Counted from the stretch's first letter, positions 1 through 9,482 are shown. The stretch is 64,000 bases of DNA from Pseudomonas protegens CHA0 (GCF_000397205.1 NC_021237.1:4881501-4945500), one strand, 5' to 3'. The notes: generated by a model from the letters alone, not told the origin. Numbers and translations are program-made.

Positions 1-1552
1 GATCATCGATGGCCAGCCCCAGGACATGACGCAGTTCCCCATCGGCTCCCGGGAACTGGCGGACAGCCGGACTCCCGAGTGGCTGAGCCAACTGACCCAC
101 AACGACAACGTGGTCACCACCCTGGGATTCGATCAGGCCGCGGACCTGCAGAGCGTGTTGCTGGCCCTGGACAGCCCCAGTGCGCACCTGGTGGGCATCC
201 GCCTGCGCAACCGGCACAACGAAACCATAGGCATGCTCCTGCTGTTCCTGGTGGACAGCGGCGCCGAGGCCGACCTGGACAAACTCAGCCCGGACCGCAT
301 CGCCTTTATCCAGGCCGTGTCCGCCACCGCCGCCCTGTGCATCGAGAGCCAGCGCCTGCAGAACAAGCAGAAACAGTTGCTGGATGCCTTTATCCAGTTG
401 CTGGCCGGGGCCATCGACGCCAAGAGCCCCTACACCGGCGGCCACTGCCAGCGGGTACCGGCCTTGACCCTGATGCTGGCCGAGGCGGCCGCCGCCAGCC
501 AGGACCCGCGATTCGCTGCCTACCAGCCCGGCGAGGACGAGTGGGAAGCCTTGCACATCGCCGCCTGGCTGCACGACTGCGGCAAGGTCACCACCCCGGA
601 ATACGTGGTGGACAAAGCCACCAAGCTGGAAACCCTGAACAACCGCATCCACGAAATCCGCACCCGCTTCGAGGTGCTCAAGCGCGACGCCTGGATCGAC
701 TACTGGCGCGCCCTGGCCCTGGGCGGCGACGAACAGCCTCTTGCCGCCGAGCGCGAGGCCCGGCTGCTGGCCCTGGACGATGACTTCACCTTTGTCGCCC
801 GCTGCAACATGGGCACCGAATTCATGGCCGAGGCCGATCAGCAGCGCCTGCAGCGCATCGCCCAACGCACCTGGAGCCGGACCCTGGACGATCGCCTGGG
901 GGTTTCCTGGGAGGAGAACCAGCGCCAGGAACGCACCCCGGCGCCGAGCCTGCCGGTGCTGGAACCGCTACTGGCGGACAAGCCCGAACACCTGCTGGAG
1001 CGCAGCGCCACGGAAGTCATGGCGGCGGACAACCCCTGGGGCTTCAAACTGCAGGTGCCCAGCCACAAGTACAACCGTGGTGAGCTGTACAACCTGAGCA
1101 TTGCCCGGGGCACGCTGACGGCCGAAGAACGCTATGTGATCAATCACCACATCGTGCAGACCATCATCATGCTCGAGCACCTGCCCTTCCCCAGCCACTT
1201 GCAGAACGTGGCGGAGATCGCCGGCGGCCACCATGAGAAGATGGACGGCACCGGCTACCCCAAGCAGCTCAAGCGCGAACAGATGAGCCTGCCCGCGCGG
1301 ATGATGGCCATCGCCGACATCTTCGAGGCCCTGACGGCGGCAGACCGCCCCTACAAAAGGGGCAAGACCCTGAGCGAGGCGCTGAACATCATGGCCATGA
1401 TGTGCCGCGATGCCCATATCGATCCCGAGCTGTTCGAGCTGTTCATCCAGCAGCGGATCTACCAGCGCTACGCGGAGCGTTTCCTGACGCCGCAACAGGT
1501 CGACCCGGTGGACCAGGATTCACTGCTCAAGAAGGCGGGCTTGAGCACCTGA
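1..1552 (+). CDS. GAF/HD-GYP domain protein, 5'-partial
   Basis: The frame is open to the left edge, so the true start lies outside the window; the Met at 26 is internal. The first ~110 residues look like the end of a GAF sensor domain. An HD motif (LHDCGK, near nt 570-590) and the signature HHEKMDGTGYP (nt 1229-1260) define an HD-GYP domain, a family that hydrolyses cyclic di-GMP. About 190 residues separate the HD and GYP parts, longer than in minimal HD-GYP domains, so the substrate could differ. It ends five bases before the convergent free-methionine-sulfoxide reductase gene. Family is clear; cyclic di-GMP activity is inferred. Confidence 0.85.
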   Translation, partial: IIDGQPQDMTQFPIGSRELADSRTPEWLSQLTHNDNVVTTLGFDQAADLQSVLLALDSPSAHLVGIRLRNRHNETIGMLLLFLVDSGAEADLDKLSPDRIAFIQAVSATAALCIESQRLQNKQKQLLDAFIQLLAGAIDAKSPYTGGHCQRVPALTLMLAEAAAASQDPRFAAYQPGEDEWEALHIAAWLHDCGKVTTPEYVVDKATKLETLNNRIHEIRTRFEVLKRDAWIDYWRALALGGDEQPLAAEREARLLALDDDFTFVARCNMGTEFMAEADQQRLQRIAQRTWSRTLDDRLGVSWEENQRQERTPAPSLPVLEPLLADKPEHLLERSATEVMAADNPWGFKLQVPSHKYNRGELYNLSIARGTLTAEERYVINHHIVQTIIMLEHLPFPSHLQNVAEIAGGHHEKMDGTGYPKQLKREQMSLPARMMAIADIFEALTAADRPYKRGKTLSEALNIMAMMCRDAHIDPELFELFIQQRIYQRYAERFLTPQQVDPVDQDSLLKKAGLST

Positions 1553-1557
1553 GGGCT

Positions 1558-2040
1558 TCAGCAGTCGCTCAGGCGCAGAAAGATCGCCGCCAGTTGCTCG
1601 ATTCCCGCCTGGTCGGCAACACCGAAGCGCGCCAGCTTCGGGCTGTCCAGGTCGAGCACGCCGATCAACCGGCCGTCCTTGACCAGCGGCACCACCAGCT
1701 CGCTGTTGGAGGCGCTGTCACAGGCAATGTGCCCGGCAAAGGCGTGCACATCTTCCACCCGCTGGGTCTGCAGAGTCGCCGCCGCGGTACCGCAGACGCC
1801 GCGGCCAAACGGAATCCGCACGCAGGCGATCTGCCCCTGGAACGGCCCGAGCACCAGCTCCTGGTTGCGGTTGAGGTAGAACCCCGCCCAGTTCAGGTCC
1901 TCCAGCTGGCTATAGAGGAAGGCTGAGAACTGCGCGGCGTTGGCGATGAAATCACGCTCATCGGCCAGCAGCGACTCCAACTGCGCGCACAGCAGCCCGT
2001 AACCGTCCAGGCCTTGGCCGGCGCTTTGCAAATCGATCAT
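1558..2040 (-). CDS. msrC: Free methionine-(R)-sulfoxide reductase, GAF domain
   Basis: A 160-residue single-GAF-domain protein that reduces free L-methionine-(R)-sulfoxide in the cytoplasm. The three cysteines of the family are visible: in IACVRIPFGRG, in GVCGTAAA and in HIACDSASNSE, the last two flanking the redox centre. Length matches the YebR/MsrC family. The start at 2040 (MIDLQSAG) overlaps by four bases (ATGA) the stop of the upstream DUF815 ATPase, implying translational coupling. A longer in-frame extension lies inside that gene and is not used. It adds to msrB at 6.4-6.8 kb as a second methionine repair enzyme in the window. Confidence 0.9.
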   Translation of the reverse strand: MIDLQSAGQGLDGYGLLCAQLESLLADERDFIANAAQFSAFLYSQLEDLNWAGFYLNRNQELVLGPFQGQIACVRIPFGRGVCGTAAATLQTQRVEDVHAFAGHIACDSASNSELVVPLVKDGRLIGVLDLDSPKLARFGVADQAGIEQLAAIFLRLSDC

Positions 2041-2927
2041 GCTTTTTGCTCCAACAACTGCAGGCCCACCCAATAGCGGGCAAATTGATAGGCACAACGG
2101 CCATTGCGGTTGCCCCGGCCGGTGGCCCAGCGTACCGCGAGGATGTCCAGTTCTTCGTCACGCTGCCAGTCGAGGCCGGCCTTGCGCGCCAGTTCGCCGA
2201 TCCAGTGCTCCACCACGTTGAGGAAGTGCTCCTGGGTGAAGGGATAGAACGACAGCCACAGGCCGAAACGGTCCGACAGGGCGATCTTGTCTTCCACGGC
2301 TTCACTGGGATGCAGCTCGCCGTCGACGCGCTTCCAGTTCTCGTTGTCGCTTTCCTTTTCCGGCACCAGGTGCCGGCGGTTCGAGGTGGCGTACAGCAGC
2401 ACGTTCTCCGGGGCCTGCTCCAGGGAGCCGTCGAGCACGCTCTTGAGCACCCGGTAATCGCCCTCGCCAGCCTCGAACGACAGGTCATCGCAGAACAGCA
2501 CGAAACGCTGGGGCAGCTTGACCAGCTGTTCCACCACCCGCGGCAGGTCCGCCAGGTGGTCACGCTCGATCTCGATCAGCCGCAGGCCGCCCTTGGCGTG
2601 CTCGGCCAGCAGGGCCCGTACCAGGGAAGACTTGCCAGTGCCACGCGAACCCCAGAGCAGGGCATGGTTGGCTGGCAGGCGGTCAAGGAACTGCTGGGTG
2701 TTGCGCGCCAGTTGCTCACGCTGCTTGTCGACCCCGATCAGGTCGCTCAGGCGCATGTCCAGGCTGACTTCCAGCGGCAGCAGGAAACCGCTGCGCCCTT
2801 CACGCTGCCAGCGGGCCGCCAGGCACTGATTCCAGTCGATGGGCTGGCGCAGGGTGGGCAACAAGGGTTCAATCCGCGCCAGAACCGCATCGGCACGTTC
2901 AAGAAATGCATTCAATCGAGCATCCAC
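2037..2927 (-). CDS. DUF815-family AAA-like ATPase
   Basis: A 296-residue protein with a Walker A motif (LLWGSRGTGKSSLVRAL, residues ~90-105) and a Walker B-like segment (RFVLFCDDLSF), typical of the DUF815 family of predicted P-loop ATPases. There is no signal peptide or membrane segment, so it should be cytoplasmic. It is the first gene of a two-gene unit with the free-methionine-sulfoxide reductase, which starts within its stop codon. The physiological role of DUF815 proteins is not established; nothing in the context fixes a substrate. Confidence 0.85.
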   Translation of the reverse strand: MDARLNAFLERADAVLARIEPLLPTLRQPIDWNQCLAARWQREGRSGFLLPLEVSLDMRLSDLIGVDKQREQLARNTQQFLDRLPANHALLWGSRGTGKSSLVRALLAEHAKGGLRLIEIERDHLADLPRVVEQLVKLPQRFVLFCDDLSFEAGEGDYRVLKSVLDGSLEQAPENVLLYATSNRRHLVPEKESDNENWKRVDGELHPSEAVEDKIALSDRFGLWLSFYPFTQEHFLNVVEHWIGELARKAGLDWQRDEELDILAVRWATGRGNRNGRCAYQFARYWVGLQLLEQKA

Positions 2928-3077
2928 GACTTTTCCTCAGGCACGTTCAAGGTAATGATGCGGCACACAGAGCAAACGCAATCCCGATCAAGGGGTCTAT
3001 CGCTTTATCAGCTGCTGCCCGGCCAGCCCGGCAACCAAAAATGATCAGCTATGCTTGCGCAGCGAAGGGAAACGAAA

Positions 3078-5414
3078 GTGGTTCAACCCCCCATGGATAT
3101 CAAGTTCACCAACCGCCTGTCCTATAAACAGGCCCGGCTCACCGTGCTGGTGGGTTTCATTCTGGGGACCGCGCTCAGTCTGCTGCAAATCGGCATCGAT
3201 TATGCCAGCGAAGACGCCTCCATCAATCGTGAAATCCAATCGCTGCTGGAAATCAGCCACAATCCGGCCTCGCGCATCGCCTACAACATCGACGCCGAGT
3301 TGGCCCAGGAATTGACCCTGGGCCTGCTGCGCTCCCCGGCGATCATTCGCGCGCAATTGATCGACAACAACAATACCCTGCTGGCCAACGTCGAACGGCC
3401 ACCGCAACAGAGCCGCTATCGGGCCATCAGCGACTTCCTGTTCGGCGCCGATCGCCAGTTCGAGGATCGCCTGTATCTGAGCCACCTGCCGGAGGAGTCC
3501 CTCGGCACCCTGCACCTGGATGTGGATACCTACGCCTTCGGCAGCCGTTTCCTGCGGCGTGCCGAAGTCACCCTGATCAACGGGTTCGCCCGCAGCCTGA
3601 TCCTCACCGGGATTCTCCTGGCGCTGTTCTACGTGATGCTGACCAAGCCCTTGGTGCGGGTGATCCGCGAGCTCAGCAGCCGCGACCCGCGCAGCCCGAA
3701 ACAGGCCAAGCTGGACTTTCCCCATGGCCACGAGAACGACGAAGTCGGGGTGCTGGTCAAGGTGGCCAACCAGCAGTTCGACATCATGGCCACCGAGATC
3801 CAGCAGCGGCGCAACGCCGAGAACCGCCTGACCGAATACCTCGGGCAGCTGGAGAACATCGTCTCGGCCCGCACCACCGAGCTCAAGGCCAGCAATGCCC
3901 GGCTCAGCCAGTCCAACGAGGAACTGGAGATCGCCCGGCGCACTGCCCTGGACATGGCCCAGGCGCGGGCGGCGTTTCTGGCCAACATGAGTCACGAGAT
4001 TCGCACCCCGCTCAATGGCCTGCTGGGGATGATCGCGCTGTCCCTGGACAGCCCGCTGAACCCCGAGCAGCGCCAGCAGCTGTCGATTGCCCATGACTCC
4101 GGCAAGGTCCTGGTGGAATTGCTCAACGATATTCTCGACATGTCCAAGTTCGACGCCGGGCAACTGGAGCTGGAGCGAATTCCCTTCGATCTCGGGGTAC
4201 TGGTGGAGGACACCGCCAACCTGCTGTCGCAAAACGCCGCGGCCAGCGTGGAGCTGGCCTGCCTGATCGCCCCGGACTTCCCCGCCCTGGTACTGGGGGA
4301 CCCGACCCGAGTGCGGCAGATCGTCAGCAACCTGCTGTCCAACGCCCTCAAGTTCACCCGTTTCGGCCGCGTCGATGTGCGCCTGAGCACCCTGGGCGAC
4401 GGGGTGCGCATCGAGATCTGCGACACCGGCATCGGCATCGCCCAGGAAGCCCAGGTGCGCATCTTCCAGCCCTATACCCAGGCCGGCGCCGGCATCACTC
4501 GCCAATACGGAGGCACCGGCCTGGGCCTGGCCCTGACCTACAACCTCTGCGAAGCCATGGACGGCCGCCTGAGCATCAGTTCGGAAGTCGGCTTCGGCAG
4601 CCAGTTCTGCGCCGACCTGCCGCTGCCCTGCCACACTCCGGCCGCCCCGCCGCCGGCGCTGGCCGGGAAGATCATCGCCATCACCGAGGCCGGCAGCGGC
4701 CTCGCCGAGCTGCTGGCCAGCCTGCTGCCCAGTTGGGGCCTGAGCTATCAGCGCTGTGATATCGAGGATTCCCTGGCCGGCCTCGACCCCGACCTGCTGA
4801 TCACCGACTGCCCGGAATGCCTGTTCGGCCTGCGCCCGGCGATCCGCGCGCCAATCCTGCTGGTGACCGCCTATGGCAGCTTCCTGCCCAGCGAAGAGGC
4901 CAACGCCCTGGCGCCACTGCAACAGCAGGCCCGGCCCCTGGCGCGCAATGCGTTGTATCAGACCCTGCGACGCTCGTTGCTGGGGGAAACCATCACCCTC
5001 AACGACGCCCAGCTGGAAATGCCGGTGCAACGGCGCCGGGCGGACATTCTGCTGGTGGAGGACAACCCGGTGAACCAACTGGTGGCCAAGGGCATGCTGA
5101 GCAAGCTCGGCTGCGCGGTGACCGTGGCCGCCCATGGCGCCGAAGCCCTCAACCAGTTGGAGCTGCATCGTTTCGATCTGGTGCTGATGGACTGCAACAT
5201 GCCGGTCATGGATGGCTACGAAGCCAGCCGGCAGATCCGGCGCAGCGGGCGCTGGCCGGATCTGCCGATCATCGCCCTGACTGCCAACGCCATGCCCGAG
5301 GAGCGTGAACGCTGCCGCGCCGCCGGCATGAGCGACTACCTGGCCAAACCGTTCCGTCGCGAAGAATTGATCGCCCTGCTCGACCTCTGGGTGCCGACTA
5401 CGACAAAGCTTTGA
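3078..5414 (+). CDS. sagS: SagS-like hybrid sensor histidine kinase/response regulator
   Basis: Inner-membrane hybrid kinase of about 778 residues. An N-terminal membrane segment (TVLVGFILGTALSLL) is followed by a ~140-residue periplasmic sensor, a second membrane segment (SLILTGILLALFYVML), a linker/HAMP-like region, a HisKA domain with FLANMSHEIRTPLNG (His codon at 3993), a HATPase domain (DTGIGI, GGTGLGLAL) and a C-terminal receiver with LVLMDCNMPVMDG (Asp codon at 5190) and a KP lysine. I start at GTG 3078 because GAAGGGA precedes it by seven bases; ATG 3051 and ATG 3093 are alternatives. Architecture and the adjacent ospR-gpx match P. aeruginosa SagS, a biofilm/antibiotic-tolerance switch. 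The 3' end overlaps convergent ospR by 17 bp. Confidence 0.85.
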   Translation: MVQPPMDIKFTNRLSYKQARLTVLVGFILGTALSLLQIGIDYASEDASINREIQSLLEISHNPASRIAYNIDAELAQELTLGLLRSPAIIRAQLIDNNNTLLANVERPPQQSRYRAISDFLFGADRQFEDRLYLSHLPEESLGTLHLDVDTYAFGSRFLRRAEVTLINGFARSLILTGILLALFYVMLTKPLVRVIRELSSRDPRSPKQAKLDFPHGHENDEVGVLVKVANQQFDIMATEIQQRRNAENRLTEYLGQLENIVSARTTELKASNARLSQSNEELEIARRTALDMAQARAAFLANMSHEIRTPLNGLLGMIALSLDSPLNPEQRQQLSIAHDSGKVLVELLNDILDMSKFDAGQLELERIPFDLGVLVEDTANLLSQNAAASVELACLIAPDFPALVLGDPTRVRQIVSNLLSNALKFTRFGRVDVRLSTLGDGVRIEICDTGIGIAQEAQVRIFQPYTQAGAGITRQYGGTGLGLALTYNLCEAMDGRLSISSEVGFGSQFCADLPLPCHTPAAPPPALAGKIIAITEAGSGLAELLASLLPSWGLSYQRCDIEDSLAGLDPDLLITDCPECLFGLRPAIRAPILLVTAYGSFLPSEEANALAPLQQQARPLARNALYQTLRRSLLGETITLNDAQLEMPVQRRRADILLVEDNPVNQLVAKGMLSKLGCAVTVAAHGAEALNQLELHRFDLVLMDCNMPVMDGYEASRQIRRSGRWPDLPIIALTANAMPEERERCRAAGMSDYLAKPFRREELIALLDLWVPTTTKL

Positions 5415-5859
5415 TCTGCTGCAGCAGTTGATCCAGGCCGGCGCGCAACTGATCGAGGTTGTCCAGATCGATCCCGCTGTCGCACAGCAGCGCCGCCTTC
5501 AGCGGCGGCACCTGCTCACGCAGCGCCAGGCCGCTATCGCTCAAGCTCAAGTGCACCTCGCGCTCGTCGCGCTCGGACCGCTGGCGCTGCACCAGTTGCA
5601 ACTGCTCCAGGCGCTTGAGCAACGGGGTCAGGGTCCCGGAATCCAGGGCCAGGCGCTCGCCCAGGGCCTTGACCGTCGGCAGGGACGGAGGCGTTGCCTG
5701 CCATTCCCACAGCACCAGCATCACCAGGTACTGCGGGTAGGTCAGGCCCAAGCGGTCGAGCATCGGCTTGTAGCCACGGACCACCGCCCGCGAGGCGGCG
5801 TACAGCTTGAAGCACAGCTGGGAATCGAGTTTCAGTGAATCCACGGACAGGTCGTTCAT
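5398..5859 (-). CDS. ospR: OspR/OhrR-type MarR redox regulator
   Basis: A 153-residue winged-helix MarR regulator. The N-terminal redox cysteine sits in DSQLCFKLY (Cys16) and a second cysteine is at 126 (ALLCDSG); their 110-residue spacing suits a two-Cys thiol sensor that releases DNA when oxidised by peroxides. The DNA-recognition region is [12 protein letters not shown]. Its start overlaps the end of gpx by four bases, so both come from one transcript, and a perfect 28-nt palindrome lies over the predicted promoter (6386-6413). In P. aeruginosa the regulator in this position is OspR, which controls the peroxidase gene; orthology is inferred from order and sequence features. It is paralogous to the ohrR at 24.8 kb. 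Confidence 0.85.
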   Translation of the reverse strand: MNDLSVDSLKLDSQLCFKLYAASRAVVRGYKPMLDRLGLTYPQYLVMLVLWEWQATPPSLPTVKALGERLALDSGTLTPLLKRLEQLQLVQRQRSERDEREVHLSLSDSGLALREQVPPLKAALLCDSGIDLDNLDQLRAGLDQLLQQIKALS

Positions 5860-6341
5860 TTGAGCAGGGCTTCGATCTCGCGGCTCAGGTCCTGGGGTTT
5901 GGTTGCCGGAGCGAAACGCTTGACCAGCTTGCCGTCCTGGCCGATCAGGAACTTGGTGAAGTTCCACTTGATGCCTTGGGAGCCGAGCACGCCGGGTGCG
6001 CGCTTTTTCAACTGAGCGAACAGTGGATGGGCCCCGGCGCCATTGACCTCGATCTTCTTGAACAGCGGGAAACTCACACCGTAGTTGAGCTCGCAGAACT
6101 CGGAGATCGCCCCTTCGTTGCCTGGTTCCTGCTTGCCGAACTGGTTGCAGGGAAAGCCCAATACCACCAGCCCCTGGTCCTTGTAGGTCTGCCACAGCTC
6201 TTCGAGCCCCTTGTATTGCGGGGTGAAGCCGCACTTGCTGGCAGTGTTGACCACCAGCACGGCCTTGCCGGCGAAGTCCGCCAGGGTCTTTTGTTCACCC
6301 TTGATGGTGGTGCAGGGAATGGTCAGCAGTGAGTCGGTCAT
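5856..6341 (-). CDS. Glutathione peroxidase family thiol peroxidase
   Basis: A 161-residue cytoplasmic GPx-family enzyme that reduces peroxides, in bacteria usually with thioredoxin or glutathione. The peroxidatic cysteine is Cys37 in [12 protein letters not shown], with the family segments [12 protein letters not shown] and WNFTKFL (Gln and Trp of the catalytic set). The start at 6341 has GGAG eight bases upstream; a 16-residue upstream extension lacks a ribosome site. It is the promoter-proximal gene of gpx-ospR. The promoter (TTGCAT, 17 bp, TATTTT) is overlapped by the ospR operator, which explains inducible peroxidase expression. Confidence 0.93.
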   Translation of the reverse strand: MTDSLLTIPCTTIKGEQKTLADFAGKAVLVVNTASKCGFTPQYKGLEELWQTYKDQGLVVLGFPCNQFGKQEPGNEGAISEFCELNYGVSFPLFKKIEVNGAGAHPLFAQLKKRAPGVLGSQGIKWNFTKFLIGQDGKLVKRFAPATKPQDLSREIEALLK

Positions 6342-6375
6342 GACGGCAACTCCATGTGTGGAAGTAAGAGGCAGC

Positions 6376-6404
6376 AAAATAGCGCTCAATTAAATTGCAT
6401 GCAA
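6376..6404 (-). promoter_or_regulatory. Predicted gpx-ospR promoter
   Basis: On the minus strand TTGCAT (6404-6399) and TATTTT (6381-6376) are separated by exactly 17 bp, about 35 bp upstream of the gpx start codon. The -35 element and most of the spacer lie inside the 28-nt palindrome, so a bound repressor would block RNA polymerase. Predicted by eye. Confidence 0.6.
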
Positions 6405-6413
6405 TTTAATTGA
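6386..6413. promoter_or_regulatory. Perfect 28-nt palindrome, likely OspR operator
   Basis: A perfect inverted repeat without spacer, centred on GCATGC, with AT-rich arms of TCAATTAAATTGCA and its complement. AATTTAATTG-like arms are typical of OhrR/MarR operators. It covers the -35 region of the gpx-ospR promoter and ends exactly where the msrB terminator T-run begins. Confidence 0.8.
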
Positions 6414-6438
6414 AAAAAGGCGATTCCGAAGAATCGCC
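6413..6438 (-). terminator. Rho-independent terminator of msrB
   Basis: Read on the minus strand, GGCGATTC-TTCG-GAATCGCC forms an 8-bp stem with a stable tetraloop followed by a run of six T, seven bases past the msrB stop codon. Confidence 0.85.
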
Positions 6439-6444
6439 AACCGG

Positions 6445-6837
6445 TCAGCGCGGCACCAGGTCCAGGCACACCGAGTTGATGCAGTAACGTAGGCCGGTGG
6501 GCGGCGGGCCGTCCGGGAACACGTGGCCCAGGTGCGCGTCGCACTTGGCGCAGACCACTTCGGTACGGATCATGCCGTGGCTCATGTCACGGATCTCCAC
6601 CATGGCGCTGTCGGCAATGGGCTCGTAGAAACTCGGCCAGCCACACCCGGAATCGAACTTGGCCTTGGAATCGAACAGCGGCTCATTGCAGCAGATGCAG
6701 TGATAAACCCCATCGGTCTTGGTGCCGTTGTACTTGCCCGAGAAGGGCCGTTCGGTGCCCTTGAGCCGGCAGACGTTGTACTGCTCCGGGTCGAGCATCG
6801 ACCGCCATTCTTCCAGGGTTTTTTCCAGCTTTTCCAT
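6445..6837 (-). CDS. msrB: Peptide methionine-(R)-S-oxide reductase MsrB
   Basis: A 130-residue MsrB that repairs R-methionine sulfoxide in proteins. The zinc-binding CxxC pairs are CICC (Cys47/Cys50) and CAKC (Cys96/Cys99); the catalytic cysteine is Cys119 in RYCINSV. Start at 6837 is preceded by GAGGAAGG. It diverges from alaA and is followed by its own terminator before the gpx operator. A terminator-like hairpin also lies in its own leader (6862-6893). Confidence 0.95.
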   Translation of the reverse strand: MEKLEKTLEEWRSMLDPEQYNVCRLKGTERPFSGKYNGTKTDGVYHCICCNEPLFDSKAKFDSGCGWPSFYEPIADSAMVEIRDMSHGMIRTEVVCAKCDAHLGHVFPDGPPPTGLRYCINSVCLDLVPR

Positions 6838-6859
6838 GGTCCTTCCTCTGCAACGGAAA

Positions 6860-6893
6860 AAGCCCGATCTGTGTCTTTTCCACGGATCGGGCG
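6860..6893 (-). promoter_or_regulatory. Terminator-like hairpin in the msrB leader
   Basis: On the minus strand a 12-bp stem (GCCCGATCCGTG paired with CACAGATCGGGC, one G-T pair), loop GAAAAGA, is followed by TTTTTC and then, 14-24 bases later, by the msrB ribosome site and start. No other minus-strand gene lies upstream, so it is either an attenuator of msrB or the end of a short upstream RNA. Confidence 0.5.
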
Positions 6894-7061
6894 GCACGTA
6901 TGATTGCGCCTCGTCAGACGCCAGTCTGGCAGCCGCGTTACACCCATTCAAACGGATTTTGCCGCAGCCGGTGCGGGTTACAGGCCGGTGTGACACGGCA
7001 GGATTCCCAGTACGGTAGTTCATCCTCCGCCTGGATCGTTCATTTTCGGGAACACATCGCC

Positions 7062-8273
7062 ATGCAGGTCAGCAAATCGAACAAGCTCGCCAACGTCTGT
7101 TATGACATACGCGGCCCAGTGCTCAAGCACGCCAAACGTCTGGAAGAGGAAGGCCACCGCATCCTCAAGCTGAATATCGGCAACCCGGCGCCCTTTGGTT
7201 TCGAAGCGCCGGACGAAATCCTCCAGGACGTGATCCGCAACCTGCCCACTGCCCAGGGCTACAGCGACTCCAAGGGCCTGTTCAGTGCCCGCAAGGCGGT
7301 GATGCAGTACTACCAGCAGAAGCAGGTGGAAGGCATCGGTATCGAAGACATCTACCTGGGCAACGGTGTTTCCGAGCTGATCGTGATGGCCATGCAGGCC
7401 CTGCTCAACAACGGCGACGAAGTGCTGGTGCCGGCCCCCGACTACCCGCTGTGGACCGCCGCGGTGAGCCTGGCCGGCGGCAACCCGGTGCACTACCTGT
7501 GCGACGAGCAGGCCAACTGGTGGCCGGACCTGGCCGACATCAAGGCCAAGATCACCCCGAACACCAAGGCCCTGGTGATCATCAACCCGAACAACCCCAC
7601 CGGCGCCGTCTACCCCAGGGAAGTGCTGCTGGGCATGCTGGAGCTGGCCCGCCAGCACAACCTGGTGGTGTTCTCGGACGAGATCTACGACAAGATCCTC
7701 TACGATGACGCCGTGCACATCTGCACCGCCTCGCTGGCCCCGGACCTGCTGTGCCTGACCTTCAACGGCCTGTCCAAGTCCTATCGGGTAGCCGGTTTCC
7801 GTTCCGGTTGGGTGGCCATTTCCGGTCCCAAGCAGCACGCCCAGAGCTACATCGAAGGCATCGACATGCTGGCCAACATGCGCCTGTGCGCCAACGTGCC
7901 CAGCCAGCACGCCATCCAGACCGCACTGGGCGGCTACCAGAGCATCAACGACCTGGTGCTGCCCCCGGGCCGCCTGCTGGAACAGCGCAACCGTACCTGG
8001 GAACTGCTCAACGACATTCCCGGAGTCAGTTGCGTCAAGCCCATGGGCGCGCTGTATGCCTTCCCGCGGATCGACCCGAAGATCTGCCCGATCCACAACG
8101 ACGAGAAGTTCGTCCTCGACCTGCTGCTCTCGGAAAAGCTCCTGGTGGTGCAAGGCACGGCCTTCAACTGGCCATGGCCGGATCACTTCCGCGTCGTGAC
8201 CCTGCCGCGGGTGGATGACCTGGAGCAGGCCATTGGTCGGATCGGCAGCTTCCTCAAGTCCTACCGCCAGTAA
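7062..8273 (+). CDS. alaA: Alanine-forming aminotransferase AlaA
   Basis: A 403-residue class I/II PLP aminotransferase, cytoplasmic, matching AlaA/YfbQ (pyruvate-glutamate transaminase making L-alanine). Visible family segments are [11 protein letters not shown] near the N-terminus, [13 protein letters not shown], the PLP lysine in [17 protein letters not shown], and FRVVTLP near the C-terminus. I start at the Met of MQVSKSNKL; a 54-residue in-frame extension runs into the promoter region shared with divergent msrB and has no coding character. A strong hairpin at 8280-8316 ends the gene. Confidence 0.9.
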   Translation: MQVSKSNKLANVCYDIRGPVLKHAKRLEEEGHRILKLNIGNPAPFGFEAPDEILQDVIRNLPTAQGYSDSKGLFSARKAVMQYYQQKQVEGIGIEDIYLGNGVSELIVMAMQALLNNGDEVLVPAPDYPLWTAAVSLAGGNPVHYLCDEQANWWPDLADIKAKITPNTKALVIINPNNPTGAVYPREVLLGMLELARQHNLVVFSDEIYDKILYDDAVHICTASLAPDLLCLTFNGLSKSYRVAGFRSGWVAISGPKQHAQSYIEGIDMLANMRLCANVPSQHAIQTALGGYQSINDLVLPPGRLLEQRNRTWELLNDIPGVSCVKPMGALYAFPRIDPKICPIHNDEKFVLDLLLSEKLLVVQGTAFNWPWPDHFRVVTLPRVDDLEQAIGRIGSFLKSYRQ

Positions 8274-8279
8274 CGGAAA

Positions 8280-8316
8280 AATCGCAGTGCGATCCTTCTC
8301 TGGTCGCACTGCGATT
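8280..8316 (+). terminator. Hairpin terminator after alaA
   Basis: A perfect 13-bp stem (AATCGCAGTGCGA with TCGCACTGCGATT) around an 11-base loop, seven bases after the alaA stop. The downstream sequence AATT is a weak T-run. The rest of the 301-bp gap to htpX holds only the htpX promoter and leader; I see no small gene there. Confidence 0.65.
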
Positions 8317-8500
8317 AATTCAGCAACACATCTTCACTGCCCTGCTCCACTCCCCTTCTATAAGCTTGCACTTTCCGTCCTGCCCACTGTCACACCTCTG
8401 CACCGCAGCCGGGTGGCGGCCGCCCTGGCGTTGGCTCATGGCATTGAACTACAAGCGTCTAGACCCGGCCTGTGCGACACAGTTTGAAATAGAAGCCGTA

Positions 8501-8529
8501 TTGAATAGGCGGTTGCCGCACCTTATATA
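8501..8529 (+). promoter_or_regulatory. Sigma-70-type promoter of htpX
   Basis: TTGAAT at 8501-8506 and TATATA at 8524-8529 are separated by exactly 17 bp, 45 bp upstream of the htpX start. No clear heat-shock (sigma-32) consensus was found beside it. Confidence 0.65.
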
Positions 8530-8574
8530 CCCCGCAGTACGCTACATCTTTAGCTTGAGGAGATTTCTACAACC

Positions 8575-9462
8575 ATGATGCGAATCCTGCTGTTTTTGGC
8601 CACTAACCTTGCGGTCGTGCTGATTGCCAGCATCACCCTGAGCCTTTTCGGCTTCAACGGGTTCATGGCGGCCAATGGGGTTGATCTGAACCTCAATCAG
8701 CTGCTGATTTTCTGTGCGGTCTTCGGTTTTGCCGGTTCGCTGTTCTCGCTGTTCATCTCCAAGTGGATGGCGAAGATGAGCACCAGCACGCAGATCATCA
8801 CCCAACCGCGCACCCGCCATGAGCAATGGTTGCTGCAGACCGTCGAGCAACTGTCCCGCGAAGCGGGCATCAAGATGCCCGAAGTGGGTATTTTCCCAGC
8901 CTATGAGGCCAACGCCTTTGCCACCGGCTGGAACAAGAATGATGCGCTGGTAGCCGTCAGCCAGGGCCTTCTGGAACGTTTTTCGCCCGATGAAGTGAAA
9001 GCCGTGCTGGCCCACGAGATCGGCCACGTCGCCAACGGTGACATGGTGACCCTGGCACTGATCCAGGGTGTGGTGAACACTTTCGTGATGTTCTTCGCAC
9101 GGATCATCGGCAACTTCGTCGACAAGGTGATCTTCAAGAACGAAGAAGGCCAGGGCATCGCCTACTACGTGGCGACCATCTTCGCCGAACTGGTTCTGGG
9201 TATCCTGGCCAGCGCCATCGTTATGTGGTTCTCGCGCAAACGCGAATACCGCGCCGACGAAGCCGGCGCCCGTCTGGCCGGCACCAACGCGATGATCGGC
9301 GCGCTGCAGCGCCTGCGTTCGGAACAGGGCCTGCCGGTGCACATGCCCGACACCCTGAATGCCTTCGGCATCAACGGTGGCATCAAGCAGGGCCTGGCTC
9401 GCATGTTCATGAGCCACCCTCCGCTGGAAGAGCGTATCGAGGCCCTGCGTCGTCGCGGCTGA
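8575..9462 (+). CDS. htpX: Membrane zinc metalloprotease HtpX
   Basis: A 295-residue inner-membrane M48 protease that degrades misfolded membrane proteins. Two N-terminal membrane segments ([36 protein letters not shown]) precede the zinc motif HEIGH ([13 protein letters not shown]), and two more hydrophobic segments follow it. The third zinc ligand is the Glu of EYRADEAGA. Length equals that of family members. The start is one of two adjacent ATG codons behind GAGGAG. It is monocistronic between its promoter and a bidirectional terminator. Confidence 0.96.
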   Translation: MMRILLFLATNLAVVLIASITLSLFGFNGFMAANGVDLNLNQLLIFCAVFGFAGSLFSLFISKWMAKMSTSTQIITQPRTRHEQWLLQTVEQLSREAGIKMPEVGIFPAYEANAFATGWNKNDALVAVSQGLLERFSPDEVKAVLAHEIGHVANGDMVTLALIQGVVNTFVMFFARIIGNFVDKVIFKNEEGQGIAYYVATIFAELVLGILASAIVMWFSRKREYRADEAGARLAGTNAMIGALQRLRSEQGLPVHMPDTLNAFGINGGIKQGLARMFMSHPPLEERIEALRRRG

Positions 9463-9482
9463 TCCAGTGCAAGGCAATACCC

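Noticed and set aside
3045..5168. 707-codon minus-strand ORF opposite the hybrid kinase
   Set aside because: Antisense of a well-defined kinase; low-complexity Gln/Gly/Ala-rich translation.
8470..8574. Heat-shock (sigma-32) promoter for htpX
   Set aside because: TTGAAA and CCCC-like pieces exist but at wrong spacing; the sigma-70 pair fits better.
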